Shown one piece after another: positions 9,052 to 16,452 of a stretch of 64,000 nucleotides of DNA (positions are counted from its first letter, which is position 1; each line of letters begins with the position of its first letter). The notes under the pieces were generated by a model. It was not told where the DNA came from and made no database searches. It was given only the letters and a program-made list of their open reading frames with translations. This stretch comes from Palsa-504 sp963819785 (lineage in GTDB: Bacteria > Actinomycetota > Actinomycetes > Streptosporangiales > Streptosporangiaceae), in contig CAWFXW010000020.1 in NCBI GenBank assembly GCA_963819785.1, positions 248,001 through 312,000 on the forward strand. The letters run 5' to 3'. The translations under genes and the position numbers were made by a program.

Positions 9052-9243
9052 TCAGGCGAGCGCAGGTTCGCGGTCCGGCACCAGCATGTCCGCGTGAGCT
9101 GCCTCTACAGCGAGCGACTCGTTCTCTTCCTGGAGCCGGACAAGCTCGGCTTCCAGGTCCCGTACTCGCTGCTGGAGGCGGCGCATCTCGGAAACGATGC
9201 GGGGGTCGGGACCGCCGACGTGACCGAATAGAGCCTTCGCCAT
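9052..9243 (-). CDS. Small coiled-coil protein conserved in actinomycetes, unknown function
   Basis: A 63-residue protein from the ATG at 9243 (MAKALFGHVGGPDPRIV), preceded by AGGACC. The middle (about residues 18-42, MRRLQQRVRDLEAELVRLQ) is a strong heptad coiled coil with an acidic end. No function is known to me. Small proteins of this type sit near mutM/smc in other actinomycetes. It is followed by its own terminator, and mutM lies about 175 bp upstream on the same strand. Confidence 0.8.
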   Translation of the reverse strand: MAKALFGHVGGPDPRIVSEMRRLQQRVRDLEAELVRLQEENESLAVEAAHADMLVPDREPALA

Positions 9244-9417
9244 TGTAAAAGGTCCTCCACGCTGAGTGACCAGAGTGGGCACATACTCAACACGCGCCTA
9301 GTCGCGCGCGCAATCAACGGTATCTAGTTTCCCACCCAGGCGTTTGCTGGTCAAGTTGAGGGCCGTTCCCAGCCCGGTTGGATAGTTTATCAGCCGCGAC
9401 AAGCACTTTTGCCCGGT

Positions 9418-10269
9418 TCACCCGTGAGCCCGGCGCGGCCGGGGCTGGCAGTGCGGGCAACTGTAGGCCGACCGGTTCATGAACGGATCGCGGCGGACCG
9501 GGGCGCCGCACTTGGGGCACGGCAGGCCCTCGCGGCCGTACACGGCCAGTGACCGGTCGAAGTAACCGCTGTCCCCGTTGACGTTGACGTACAGGCTGTC
9601 GAAGCTGGTCCCGCCCGCGGTCAGGGCCTCCCCCATGACCTCGCGGACCGCGGCCAGAAGCCTGCTGACCTCCGGGCCGTTGAGGGTCTGCGTGGGCCGG
9701 GCCCAGTGCAGGCCCGCCCGCCACAGCGCCTCGTCGGCGTAGATGTTGCCGACCCCGCTGATCAGCGACTGGTCGAGCAGAGCGCGCTTGATCCCGGTGT
9801 GCTTGAGGCGAAGCCGGCGGGCCAGGCCGGCCGGGTCGAAGGACGCCTCGAAGGGGTCGGGGGCGATGTGGGCGATGGGGCCGGGGAGTTCGGCGCCGTC
9901 GGGCACGAAGCACATGTGGCCGAACGTCCGCTGGTCGGTGAAGCGCAGGTCGGGTCCGGCGTCGGAGAAGGTGAACCAGACTCGTACGTGCGGGGAGGGG
10001 GGTCTTTCCGGATCGCCGACCAGCATCTGGCCGCTCATGCCCAGGTGGGCGAGCAGGGCGTCCTCGCCCGCGGACAGCCACAGGTACTTGCCGCGGCGCC
10101 GGGCGGCGTCGAAGGCCCGGCCGGTCAGCGCGGCCTCGAAGTCGGCCGGGCCGGCCAGGTGGCGGCGCACCGCGCGCGGGTGCAGGACGCGGACGGCGTC
10201 GATGGTCCGGCCGGTGACGTGGTGCTCCAGGCCGCGGCGGACGGTTTCGACTTCGGGTAGTTCGGGCAC
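9418..10269 (-). CDS. mutM: Formamidopyrimidine-DNA glycosylase (Fpg/MutM)
   Basis: 283 residues. The mature N-terminus PELPEVETVRRGL provides the catalytic proline and glutamate. The lysine in GKYLWL is the beta-turn catalytic Lys, and the C-terminal zinc finger is CPKC...CPHC. It excises 8-oxoguanine and ring-opened purines and nicks the strand. It begins 5 bp after the rnc stop, within the usual rnc-mutM unit. Confidence 0.97.
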   Translation of the reverse strand: MPELPEVETVRRGLEHHVTGRTIDAVRVLHPRAVRRHLAGPADFEAALTGRAFDAARRRGKYLWLSAGEDALLAHLGMSGQMLVGDPERPPSPHVRVWFTFSDAGPDLRFTDQRTFGHMCFVPDGAELPGPIAHIAPDPFEASFDPAGLARRLRLKHTGIKRALLDQSLISGVGNIYADEALWRAGLHWARPTQTLNGPEVSRLLAAVREVMGEALTAGGTSFDSLYVNVNGDSGYFDRSLAVYGREGLPCPKCGAPVRRDPFMNRSAYSCPHCQPRPRRAHG

Positions 10270-10273
10270 GCGG

Positions 10274-11062
10274 TCAGCTGTCTTCTGCCGGACCTGACGC
10301 CGGCCCGTCGACTGGCCCGTCGTCCGGTCCGCCGTTCTGCCCGGACTCCGCGTTGAGGGCGTTCCAGGCCGCCTCGGCCGCTTGCTGCTCGGCCTCCTTC
10401 TTGGTGCGGCCCTGGCCGGAGCCGAGCACGCGCCCGCCGACCCGGACCACGGCCCGGAACGACTTCTGGTGATCCGGGCCGCTCTCCTCGACCTGGTAGT
10501 CCGGCACCCCGAGCAGGCGGGCCGCGGTCAGTTCCTGGAGCGAGGTCTTCCAGTCCAGCCCGGCGCCCAGCCCGGCCGACTTGGCGATGACCGGGTCGAA
10601 CAGGCGGTGGACCAGCGCGCTGGCCTCGGTCAGCCCGCAGTCGATGTAGACCGCCCCGATGATGGCCTCCAGCGTGTCGGCCAGGATCGAGGACTTGTTA
10701 CGGCCGCCGGTCACCTCTTCGCCCCGGCCCAGCCGGACGTAGGAGCCCAGGCTCAGCTCCCGCGCCACGTCGGCCAGGGCCTTCATCTGGACCACGGCCG
10801 CGCGCAGCTTGGCCAGCTGTCCCTCGGGCAGGTTCGGGTAGCCGCGGAACAGCGTGTCGGTGACGACCAGCCCGAGAACCGAGTCGCCGAGGAATTCCAG
10901 CCGCTCGTTGGTGGGCGGGTTGGCATTCTCGTAGGCGAAGGAGCGGTGCGTCAGCGCGCGCTCCAGCGACTTGGGCATGATGGGCACGCCGAGGGCATGC
11001 CGGAGCTCGGCGGGGTCCCGTCCGGCGTTGTCCCCGTCCCATGCCCGGCTCACGACGCCCAC
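10274..11062 (-). CDS. rnc: Ribonuclease III
   Basis: About 262 residues from GTG 11062 (GTG 11053 is an alternative). The RNase III signature NERLEFLGDSVLGL carries the metal-binding acidic residues; a second acidic site is in DTLEAIIGAVYID. A C-terminal double-stranded-RNA-binding domain (about residues 160-235) ends in KKEAEQQAAEAAWNAL. It processes rRNA and other duplex RNA. It sits between rpmF and mutM on one strand. Confidence 0.97.
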   Translation of the reverse strand: MGVVSRAWDGDNAGRDPAELRHALGVPIMPKSLERALTHRSFAYENANPPTNERLEFLGDSVLGLVVTDTLFRGYPNLPEGQLAKLRAAVVQMKALADVARELSLGSYVRLGRGEEVTGGRNKSSILADTLEAIIGAVYIDCGLTEASALVHRLFDPVIAKSAGLGAGLDWKTSLQELTAARLLGVPDYQVEESGPDHQKSFRAVVRVGGRVLGSGQGRTKKEAEQQAAEAAWNALNAESGQNGGPDDGPVDGPASGPAEDS

Positions 11063-11072
11063 CGCGCCCGGC

Positions 11073-11249
11073 TCAGGACGGGTTGAGGACCTGACGGCGG
11101 CGGTACGTGCCGCAGGTCGGGCAGGCCACGTGCGGCAGCTTGGGCTCGTGACACTGCGGGCAGCTGACCAGCGACGGCGCGGTGGTCTTCCAGTTCGAGC
11201 GTCGCGATCGGGTATTGCTGCGGGACATTCTCCGCTTGGGAACCGCCAC
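11073..11249 (-). CDS. rpmF: 50S ribosomal protein L32
   Basis: 58 residues from the GTG at 11249 (VAVPKRRMSRSNTRSRRS), with AGGAGGG seven bases upstream. The zinc-binding pairs CPQC and CPTC are present, so it is the zinc-containing form. The start lies one base after the DUF177 stop, so translation is probably coupled. Confidence 0.97.
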   Translation of the reverse strand: MAVPKRRMSRSNTRSRRSNWKTTAPSLVSCPQCHEPKLPHVACPTCGTYRRRQVLNPS

Positions 11250-11250
11250 G

Positions 11251-11886
11251 TCAGCCCTCCTGTAGGTCAATGGCGCCGGTGCGCCTGGGTTCTTGGTCCT
11301 GGTTGAACTGCTTCAGCCCGGCCCAGCGCGGGTCCGGTGCCTCGTCGTGCCCGTGGTCCGGGCCCGCGTCGGCGAGCGGCGCGCCGCACACGACGCACAG
11401 CCCCGGGCAGTCCTCCCGGCACAGCGGGGACATCGGCAGCGCGAGCACCACCGCGTCCCGCAGGACGGGCTCCAGGTTGAGCAGGTCGCCGTCGAGGTGG
11501 AACTCCTCGTCGTCCTGCTCGTCGTTCTCATCCAGCCAATCCCGGCGTTCCCGCCGGTCGTGCTTGTCGTGCTTGTCGTGCTGATACAGGTACAGCTCTC
11601 GGAAGCTAGCCGTCACCGAGGACGTCAGCGGCGTCAGGCAGCGGGCGCATTCACCGGCGACCGGTGCGGTCACCGAACCGGTGACCAGCACGCCTTCGGT
11701 GACGGCCTCGAACCTGACGTCCAGCTGCATATCTGTGCCGACCGGTACCCTGGCGAGCTCCAGACGCAGGTCGTCCGGGGCTGGCACGGTCAGCTGCTGA
11801 CTCCGCGCGGAACCAGCCTGGCGGCCGAGCGTGCGCGTGTCGAAGACAAGCGCACCGCGAGGCGCGTTCGTGCGAGTGTTGGGCAT
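11251..11886 (-). CDS. DUF177 (YceD-like) 23S rRNA accumulation protein
   Basis: 211 residues from ATG 11886 (MPNTRTNAPRGALVFDTR). The family hallmarks are GECARCLTPL in the middle and CREDCPGLCVVCGAPL near the C-terminus, a four-Cys zinc site. YceD-family proteins sit next to rpmF across bacteria and affect 23S rRNA levels. An acidic insert with repeated HDKHDKHD and a run of Asp/Glu is unusual. Close spacing to rpmF suggests one transcript. Confidence 0.9.
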   Translation of the reverse strand: MPNTRTNAPRGALVFDTRTLGRQAGSARSQQLTVPAPDDLRLELARVPVGTDMQLDVRFEAVTEGVLVTGSVTAPVAGECARCLTPLTSSVTASFRELYLYQHDKHDKHDRRERRDWLDENDEQDDEEFHLDGDLLNLEPVLRDAVVLALPMSPLCREDCPGLCVVCGAPLADAGPDHGHDEAPDPRWAGLKQFNQDQEPRRTGAIDLQEG

Positions 11887-11993
11887 GAAAGTGTACTCGT
11901 GTGTATAGCGATTGCGGAACCGAGCGCTTAGCCTACCGGCGGCGCGCGGTAATCCCAACTTGACCGCGCGCGCGGTGATTCCCGGGCCTTTCG

Positions 11994-12473
11994 TTATTCC
12001 TCCGCCAGGCGGGCCCGCAGCCGGGCCAGGACCGGGTCCGGGACCAGCCCGCCGACGTCCCCGCCGTACCTGGCGATCTCCTTGACCAGGCTGGAGCTGA
12101 GGAAGGAGTACAGCGGGTTGGTGGTCATGAACAAGGTCTCGACCTTGGCCATGCGGTAGTTCATCTGCGCCATCTGCATCTCGTACTCGAAGTCGGTGAC
12201 CGCGCGCAGGCCCTTGATCACAGCGCTGATCCCGTTGGCCGCGCAGAAGTCCACCAGCAGGCCGTGGAAACGGTCGATCTTGACGTTGGCGCAGTGGGCG
12301 GTGACCTCGGTGAGCATCTCGACCCGCTCATCCACCGTGAACAGGCTGTGCTTGGTTACGTTGATCAGCACGGCCACGACCACCTCGTCATACAGCCCGG
12401 ACGCGCGGCTGATGATGTCGAGATGCCCGGTGGTGACGGGATCAAAGGAACCCGGACAGACGACGCGTTGCAC
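11994..12473 (-). CDS. coaD: Phosphopantetheine adenylyltransferase
   Basis: 159 residues, full length. The nucleotidyl-transfer motif SFDPVTTGHLDI and the C-terminal SSSLVKEIARYGGDV are both present, with DFEYEMQMAQMN in between. The enzyme makes dephospho-CoA from 4'-phosphopantetheine and ATP, the penultimate step of coenzyme A synthesis. It starts 15 bp after the rsmD stop, the normal pairing. Confidence 0.97.
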   Translation of the reverse strand: MQRVVCPGSFDPVTTGHLDIISRASGLYDEVVVAVLINVTKHSLFTVDERVEMLTEVTAHCANVKIDRFHGLLVDFCAANGISAVIKGLRAVTDFEYEMQMAQMNYRMAKVETLFMTTNPLYSFLSSSLVKEIARYGGDVGGLVPDPVLARLRARLAEE

Positions 12474-12488
12474 GCGATGCCACCCCTT

Positions 12489-13070
12489 TCACTGTTCAGT
12501 GAGCAGGTTATACGGGGCCTTGGCATACCAGAAGGTCGCCTCCCCGTACCGGCGCGCCCGGTCCGGCTGCAGGCCGGCTGGCCAGCTGACCGGCCCGGAC
12601 CGGGTGGCGCGCTCCACGATCACCAGCGCCCCTGGTGCCAGCCAGCCGTTGTGGTGCAGGGCCTGGAGCATGTTCGTAACCTCGTCGGCGGCCAGGGCGT
12701 AGGGAGGATCGGCGAAGACGACGTCGTACCTTGCTGAGGGGGCGCGGGCCAGGAGTCGTTCCACCCGGTCGGTGGCTAGCTCGGCGCCGGGCAGGCTGAT
12801 GGCCTGGATGTTGTCCCGGATGACGCGGGCGGCCCGGGCGCCGGATTCCACCAGCAGGACGTGCCCGGCGCCCCGGGACAGGGCCTCCAGGCCGACCGCG
12901 CCCGAGCCCGCGTACAGGTCGAGCACGCGCGCGCCGTCCAGCGAGCCGGTCAGCGAGACGATGGTGGCGAACAGCCCTTCCCGGGCGCGGTCGCTGGTCG
13001 GCCGGGTGTTCCGGCCGTCCGGGACGGCCAGCCGCCGCCCGCCCGCCTCTCCCGCGATCACGCGTGCCAC
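12489..13070 (-). CDS. rsmD: 16S rRNA (guanine966-N2)-methyltransferase RsmD
   Basis: 193 residues. N-terminal GRRLAVPDGRNTRPTSDRAREGLF is the RsmD signature (here also covering the RNA-binding part). The SAM loop is LDLYAGSGAVGLEAL, and the catalytic motif DPPY occurs in FADPPYAL. It methylates G966 of 16S rRNA. In related genomes recG usually follows; here a separate cassette lies in between. Confidence 0.95.
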   Translation of the reverse strand: MARVIAGEAGGRRLAVPDGRNTRPTSDRAREGLFATIVSLTGSLDGARVLDLYAGSGAVGLEALSRGAGHVLLVESGARAARVIRDNIQAISLPGAELATDRVERLLARAPSARYDVVFADPPYALAADEVTNMLQALHHNGWLAPGALVIVERATRSGPVSWPAGLQPDRARRYGEATFWYAKAPYNLLTEQ

Positions 13071-13122
13071 CCCTTAAGTGTGCACGTCGGGCGGGATCGA
13101 CTGGTAGGGGTCAGGACGCCCG

Positions 13123-13154
13123 GCGGACCGGCGGCCGCGACGCCGCCGGTCCGC
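13123..13154 (-). terminator. Terminator closing the 13169-16260 cassette
   Basis: Perfect 13-bp stem GCGGACCGGCGGC / GCCGCCGGTCCGC with a 6-nt loop, 15 bp after the stop of the exported CxxC protein and before rsmD. It isolates the cassette from the housekeeping operon. Confidence 0.7.
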
Positions 13155-13168
13155 TACCTGGCCAAGGG

Positions 13169-13909
13169 TCAGTGCTGGAACGCGCTCAGCAGGCTGATGT
13201 AGGGCCGGTTGTCGCCGGTCAGCTTGACCGTCTGGCCCGGGCCGTTGATGACAGGAAGCAGCCCCGTCGATTCCTCGCAGTTACTCTGCAGCCAGGAGAT
13301 GAAGTTGTCGATGAGCGAGGTGGACCTGGCCTTTACCTGGTCGGTGCCGAGGTGGGAGTATTGCAGCGCCCTGAGCTGGGAGGCCACTCGATAGGCCGCA
13401 TACGGCACGAGCCACTGCTGCGCCGACCACGCGTCGGTGGCGTAGACAATCTGGAACGCCTCGGCCAGGCCATGGCAGGTGGTGCAGTGCTCGGTTGTCG
13501 CCAGCGCGGTGTCGGTCGCGCTGAGTTTCGCAAGGGCGTGCTTCGACACGATCACCACCTGGAAGGCGATCGCGGTGGCGGCACAGTGGCCGCACCTGCT
13601 TACATCTGCCTCGGCGTAATTGTCGGCGGTGATCAGCGCGGCATCGGTCTGAGCCACTTTGAAATCGAACTTAAAGGGCGTGCGCCAGTCATCCTCGGAA
13701 GTTGCATATACCGAATTGTCGTACACCGCGGCCTCGGTATCCCACGACGGGATGGCCGTGACACCGATGTACTGTATGGAGTTCGCGGCCGCGCTGGGGC
13801 CGCCGTCGGCGGATGCGACGCCCGGAATGGCAAGCGGCACGATCATCGCCAATGCCGCTACCGCCCCGCGGCGCGACCACAAGGCCGCGCCTCTTATTTT
13901 GGACAGCAT
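13169..13909 (-). CDS. Exported protein with duplicated CxxC...AFQ motif
   Basis: 246 residues from the ATG at 13909. A signal peptide is clear: MLSKIRGAALWSRRG, a hydrophobic core, and cleavage near VASADG (about residue 34). The mature part has two matching segments 36 residues apart, CGHCAATAIAFQVV (106-119) and CTTCHGLAEAFQIV (142-155), sharing both cysteines and A-x-A-F-Q-x-V. One further Cys lies near the C-terminus. The paired CxxC suggests disulfide or metal chemistry outside the cell. It follows the zinc peptidase by 77 bp on the same strand. I know of no assigned function. Confidence 0.8.
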   Translation of the reverse strand: MLSKIRGAALWSRRGAVAALAMIVPLAIPGVASADGGPSAAANSIQYIGVTAIPSWDTEAAVYDNSVYATSEDDWRTPFKFDFKVAQTDAALITADNYAEADVSRCGHCAATAIAFQVVIVSKHALAKLSATDTALATTEHCTTCHGLAEAFQIVYATDAWSAQQWLVPYAAYRVASQLRALQYSHLGTDQVKARSTSLIDNFISWLQSNCEESTGLLPVINGPGQTVKLTGDNRPYISLLSAFQH

Positions 13910-13986
13910 AATTACGCAGTTCCTTCCTCGAACGGACATACCTAACGACGACAGAGCAGAAAACGGCAAACAGGTAGTTGTCAGCG

Positions 13987-15390
13987 TCAGGACGACGGTG
14001 ACGGGGAGGGCGACCGGGGTGGCTCCGAGGACGGTGGCCGCGGGGTGGCGTTGGCCGCGGCGGGCGGGCACAACGCCCGGTGCCTGCCGGAAACCGGGCG
14101 CAGCACCAAGCGCCCGCGGATAACGGCCGCGGCCACACGCACGGCCGCCCGCCCGGTCAGCGCCAGCATGTAGCCGATCCCGGCCACCGGGAAGATCAGC
14201 AGCACTACCGAGATCACGCTCACCAGCCCGGCCGCCACCTGGTCCTGGCCAAACTGCGCCAGCACGGCCTCGGCATGGGCTTCCACGGACCGGGCGAACC
14301 CGGCGGCAAGCTCGGGGATGCTCACCACGAACAGGAACAGCTCGCCGCCCAGCAGCAAGACGACGGCCAGGACCCATCCGATGAGCGCGACGCGCGCCGC
14401 CCTTTTCAATGCGCTCAGCCTCGGGTCGGCCGGCTGGCCAGGGATCAGGCTGCGCAGCACCGGACCGGTTCGCTGGAACAGGTCGGGCACCCCGATCAGG
14501 TCGGCCACGATGAAATACCCGTCCAGCCGCAGCAGGGGCATCAGCTGCTCAGCCAGCTCCACCTGGGTCAGGCCCGCTGCCGCCAGCAGCGGCAGGTAGC
14601 CGGTGACCCGGTAGGCCCCGGCCAGGACCACCGCGAAGACCGCGTTGAAGTACACCCCGCCGAGGTCGGTCCGCAGCCAGGCCCGCCCCAGCCGGTAGGA
14701 ATCGGTGACGTTGGTGAACAGGGCGGGCCACAGCACATACAGGCCCATGCCGATCCGGCCCGGGCGGGCTCCGCCGTAGCGGCACGCCGCCGCGTGCCCG
14801 CACTCATGGAACATCATCGACGCCAGCGACAAGCCCAGTACCACCAGGAGCAGCAGCGGGCGGGCCAGCACCTCCCGGAACGCGGCCAGCATCCCTCCCG
14901 AACGCACCAGCCACACATCCGTAACCGCCAGCGATCCCAGCACCGCGACCACCACCGGCGGGCTGAACAACGGCTTGAGCAGCGCCGCCACTACCTGGAC
15001 ACCCGCCTCCGGGACCAGTGTCCGGCGCAGCTTCAGCGTCAAGATCGTCGGATCGGGCCGCGCCGCGCCCGGGCCCGTGCGCTCCCCCGCCACCAGCCCT
15101 TGCGGCGCAAGCTTGTGCGCCAGCAGGTACCACACGTTCCCCGCGCTGACTGGCCGGCCCGACTGGTCACTCACGCGCGCCGCGATCTCCCCGACCGGCC
15201 GGCGGCCGTCTATCTCCGACAGCACCAGCCACAGCAACCGCGACAGATGCACGACCCGGCCCGACGCGTTGCGCGCCAGGTACGTGGCCTCACCCAGTCC
15301 TGACCCCTGGTACTCCCCCAGCAGCTCCGCCCCCGCCGCCAGCAGCGGCACCTCGGCCCCGAGTCGCTGAGGCCTCGCCTCCGCTGTCAT
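13987..15390 (-). CDS. Membrane zinc peptidase (site-2-protease-like) with PqqD/RRE-like N-terminal domain
   Basis: 467 residues from ATG 15390. Residues about 35-100 (HLSRLLWLVLSEIDGRRPV onward, to LAPQGLV) resemble a PqqD-type winged helix that binds leader peptides. Several membrane spans follow, with the zinc motif HECGHA at 195-200 and a second-site LRLDGYF at 287-293, matching the M50/YydH-type 'putative peptide zinc metalloprotease' group. The C-terminal tail is rich in Pro/Ser. It sits between a small leader-like peptide gene and an exported CxxC protein. Inference: it recognises and cleaves, or helps export, the peptide encoded at 15564-15743. Confidence 0.85.
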   Translation of the reverse strand: MTAEARPQRLGAEVPLLAAGAELLGEYQGSGLGEATYLARNASGRVVHLSRLLWLVLSEIDGRRPVGEIAARVSDQSGRPVSAGNVWYLLAHKLAPQGLVAGERTGPGAARPDPTILTLKLRRTLVPEAGVQVVAALLKPLFSPPVVVAVLGSLAVTDVWLVRSGGMLAAFREVLARPLLLLVVLGLSLASMMFHECGHAAACRYGGARPGRIGMGLYVLWPALFTNVTDSYRLGRAWLRTDLGGVYFNAVFAVVLAGAYRVTGYLPLLAAAGLTQVELAEQLMPLLRLDGYFIVADLIGVPDLFQRTGPVLRSLIPGQPADPRLSALKRAARVALIGWVLAVVLLLGGELFLFVVSIPELAAGFARSVEAHAEAVLAQFGQDQVAAGLVSVISVVLLIFPVAGIGYMLALTGRAAVRVAAAVIRGRLVLRPVSGRHRALCPPAAANATPRPPSSEPPRSPSPSPSS

Positions 15391-15485
15391 GGCCGCGCCC
15401 CTGATGCATTAACTTCGACGTACGGCACGACCTACTGGCCCCCCGTGATTGTGGTCAGCCGCCCGGAGAGGTCCGGGAGAATACG

Positions 15486-15525
15486 CCTGCCGGGACCGCC
15501 CAGGAGCGGGCAGTTTCCCGGCAGG
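15486..15525 (-). terminator. Hairpin between peptide gene and zinc-peptidase gene (possible attenuator)
   Basis: Perfect 10-bp stem CCTGCCGGGA / TCCCGGCAGG enclosing a smaller GC hairpin. It lies 38 bp after the peptide stop and about 95 bp before the peptidase start, all on the minus strand. Such a partial terminator after a short peptide gene would make the peptide mRNA more abundant than that of the downstream enzymes. Confidence 0.55.
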
Positions 15526-15563
15526 CATATTCAGTGCAGGAACACCTTGCGAGCTGGTGCAGG

Positions 15564-15743
15564 TCACCCAATGACGACGACGTTGCTCGCGACCGCCACA
15601 TTCCTAAGGCCAAACTGAGCCAGCGCGAAGGCGTGCTGGTCGACGTGGATGAAGCTGATGAAGGTGTTGAGGAACATCGTCTCGCGCTCGGGCAGCAGCT
15701 CGGCGTGCTCGGACTCCAGCTCAACGATGCTGAGTTCGGACAT
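15564..15743 (-). CDS. Putative leader-containing precursor peptide (59 aa)
   Basis: 59 residues from ATG 15743, with GGGAG seven bases upstream. The first half is acidic and leader-like (MSELSIVELESEHAELLPER, then ETM). The second half is hydrophobic with few charges (e.g. FISFIHVDQHAFALAQFG, RNVAVASNVVVIG) and has no Cys. The length, polarity switch and position directly before an RRE-like/zinc-peptidase gene are what is expected of a ribosomally made, processed peptide. No modification enzyme such as a radical-SAM or lanthionine synthetase gene is adjacent, so the product may simply be cleaved and exported. Calling it a RiPP precursor is inference. Confidence 0.65.
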   Translation of the reverse strand: MSELSIVELESEHAELLPERETMFLNTFISFIHVDQHAFALAQFGLRNVAVASNVVVIG

Positions 15744-15891
15744 TTTTGTTCTCCCTTTTAGTCTTGGGTGCCTGGAATCCGCACAATTACGCATACCGCA
15801 GGCCACGGTAGCCCTGGAACGTGCCAGGATCCGATATCCCAAATCACCCCTGGTGAATGACGTTATCAGTACCGCGGAAACACATGCAAGC

Positions 15892-16260
15892 CTAATCGAG
15901 TTCCTCTTCGCCGGAACGCAAAATGGTCCATGACCTTATTAATGAATTATGCATACGTAAATTAGCAAATGCATTATGCATTAATCGCCGCGGGCGGCCG
16001 CGCCGGGGCTGGCTCTGCCCCTTCGGGCTGCCGAGAAGCTCGACCATCGCGGCCGGACTCGTCGTGGCGATGAGCCGCTCCATGGCGTGGCGGACGACGG
16101 CACTGGCCGACACGTCGAGGCCCGCCATGATCGCCGTGGACCGCGCCTGCCGGAGGAACTCGTCGATAGCTGGTGTCAGGTACACCTGCACCAGGCGAAG
16201 CGGCACGGCTTCCGGGAGGGCCTGGGCCCCGTGGGCGTCATTCGTCCGGATCTCGTTCAT
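15892..16260 (-). CDS. Ribbon-helix-helix-like DNA-binding protein (putative cassette regulator)
   Basis: 122 residues. The central part, LVQVYLTPAIDEFLRQARS... to ...ASAVVRHAMERL, has the beta strand plus two helices of a ribbon-helix-helix fold. A basic, Arg/Pro-rich stretch QPRRGRPRRL follows. The last 30 codons are strikingly AT-rich (about 15940-16000, containing two ATGCAT palindromes), unlike the flanking DNA, which hints at foreign origin or an operator inside the gene. It starts about 190 bp after recG and precedes the peptide gene by about 150 bp on the same strand. Confidence 0.55.
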   Translation of the reverse strand: MNEIRTNDAHGAQALPEAVPLRLVQVYLTPAIDEFLRQARSTAIMAGLDVSASAVVRHAMERLIATTSPAAMVELLGSPKGQSQPRRGRPRRLMHNAFANLRMHNSLIRSWTILRSGEEELD

Positions 16261-16452
16261 TCCCCCGCTCTTCCTGTACCCGGCCGGGCTTCAGCGCTCA
16301 GCGCGCAACGAGCGACCGCGCATACCGCGGTCACCTGCACGCAGAACCAGTCGCACGCCCCTTCGCAGCCCAAGAAGAACGCCGCTCGTGCACTTACAAG
16401 GACGCGCGCCGGCGCGCCAGGGATGACCGGCCGCGGAAGCCGGCCCGTTACG

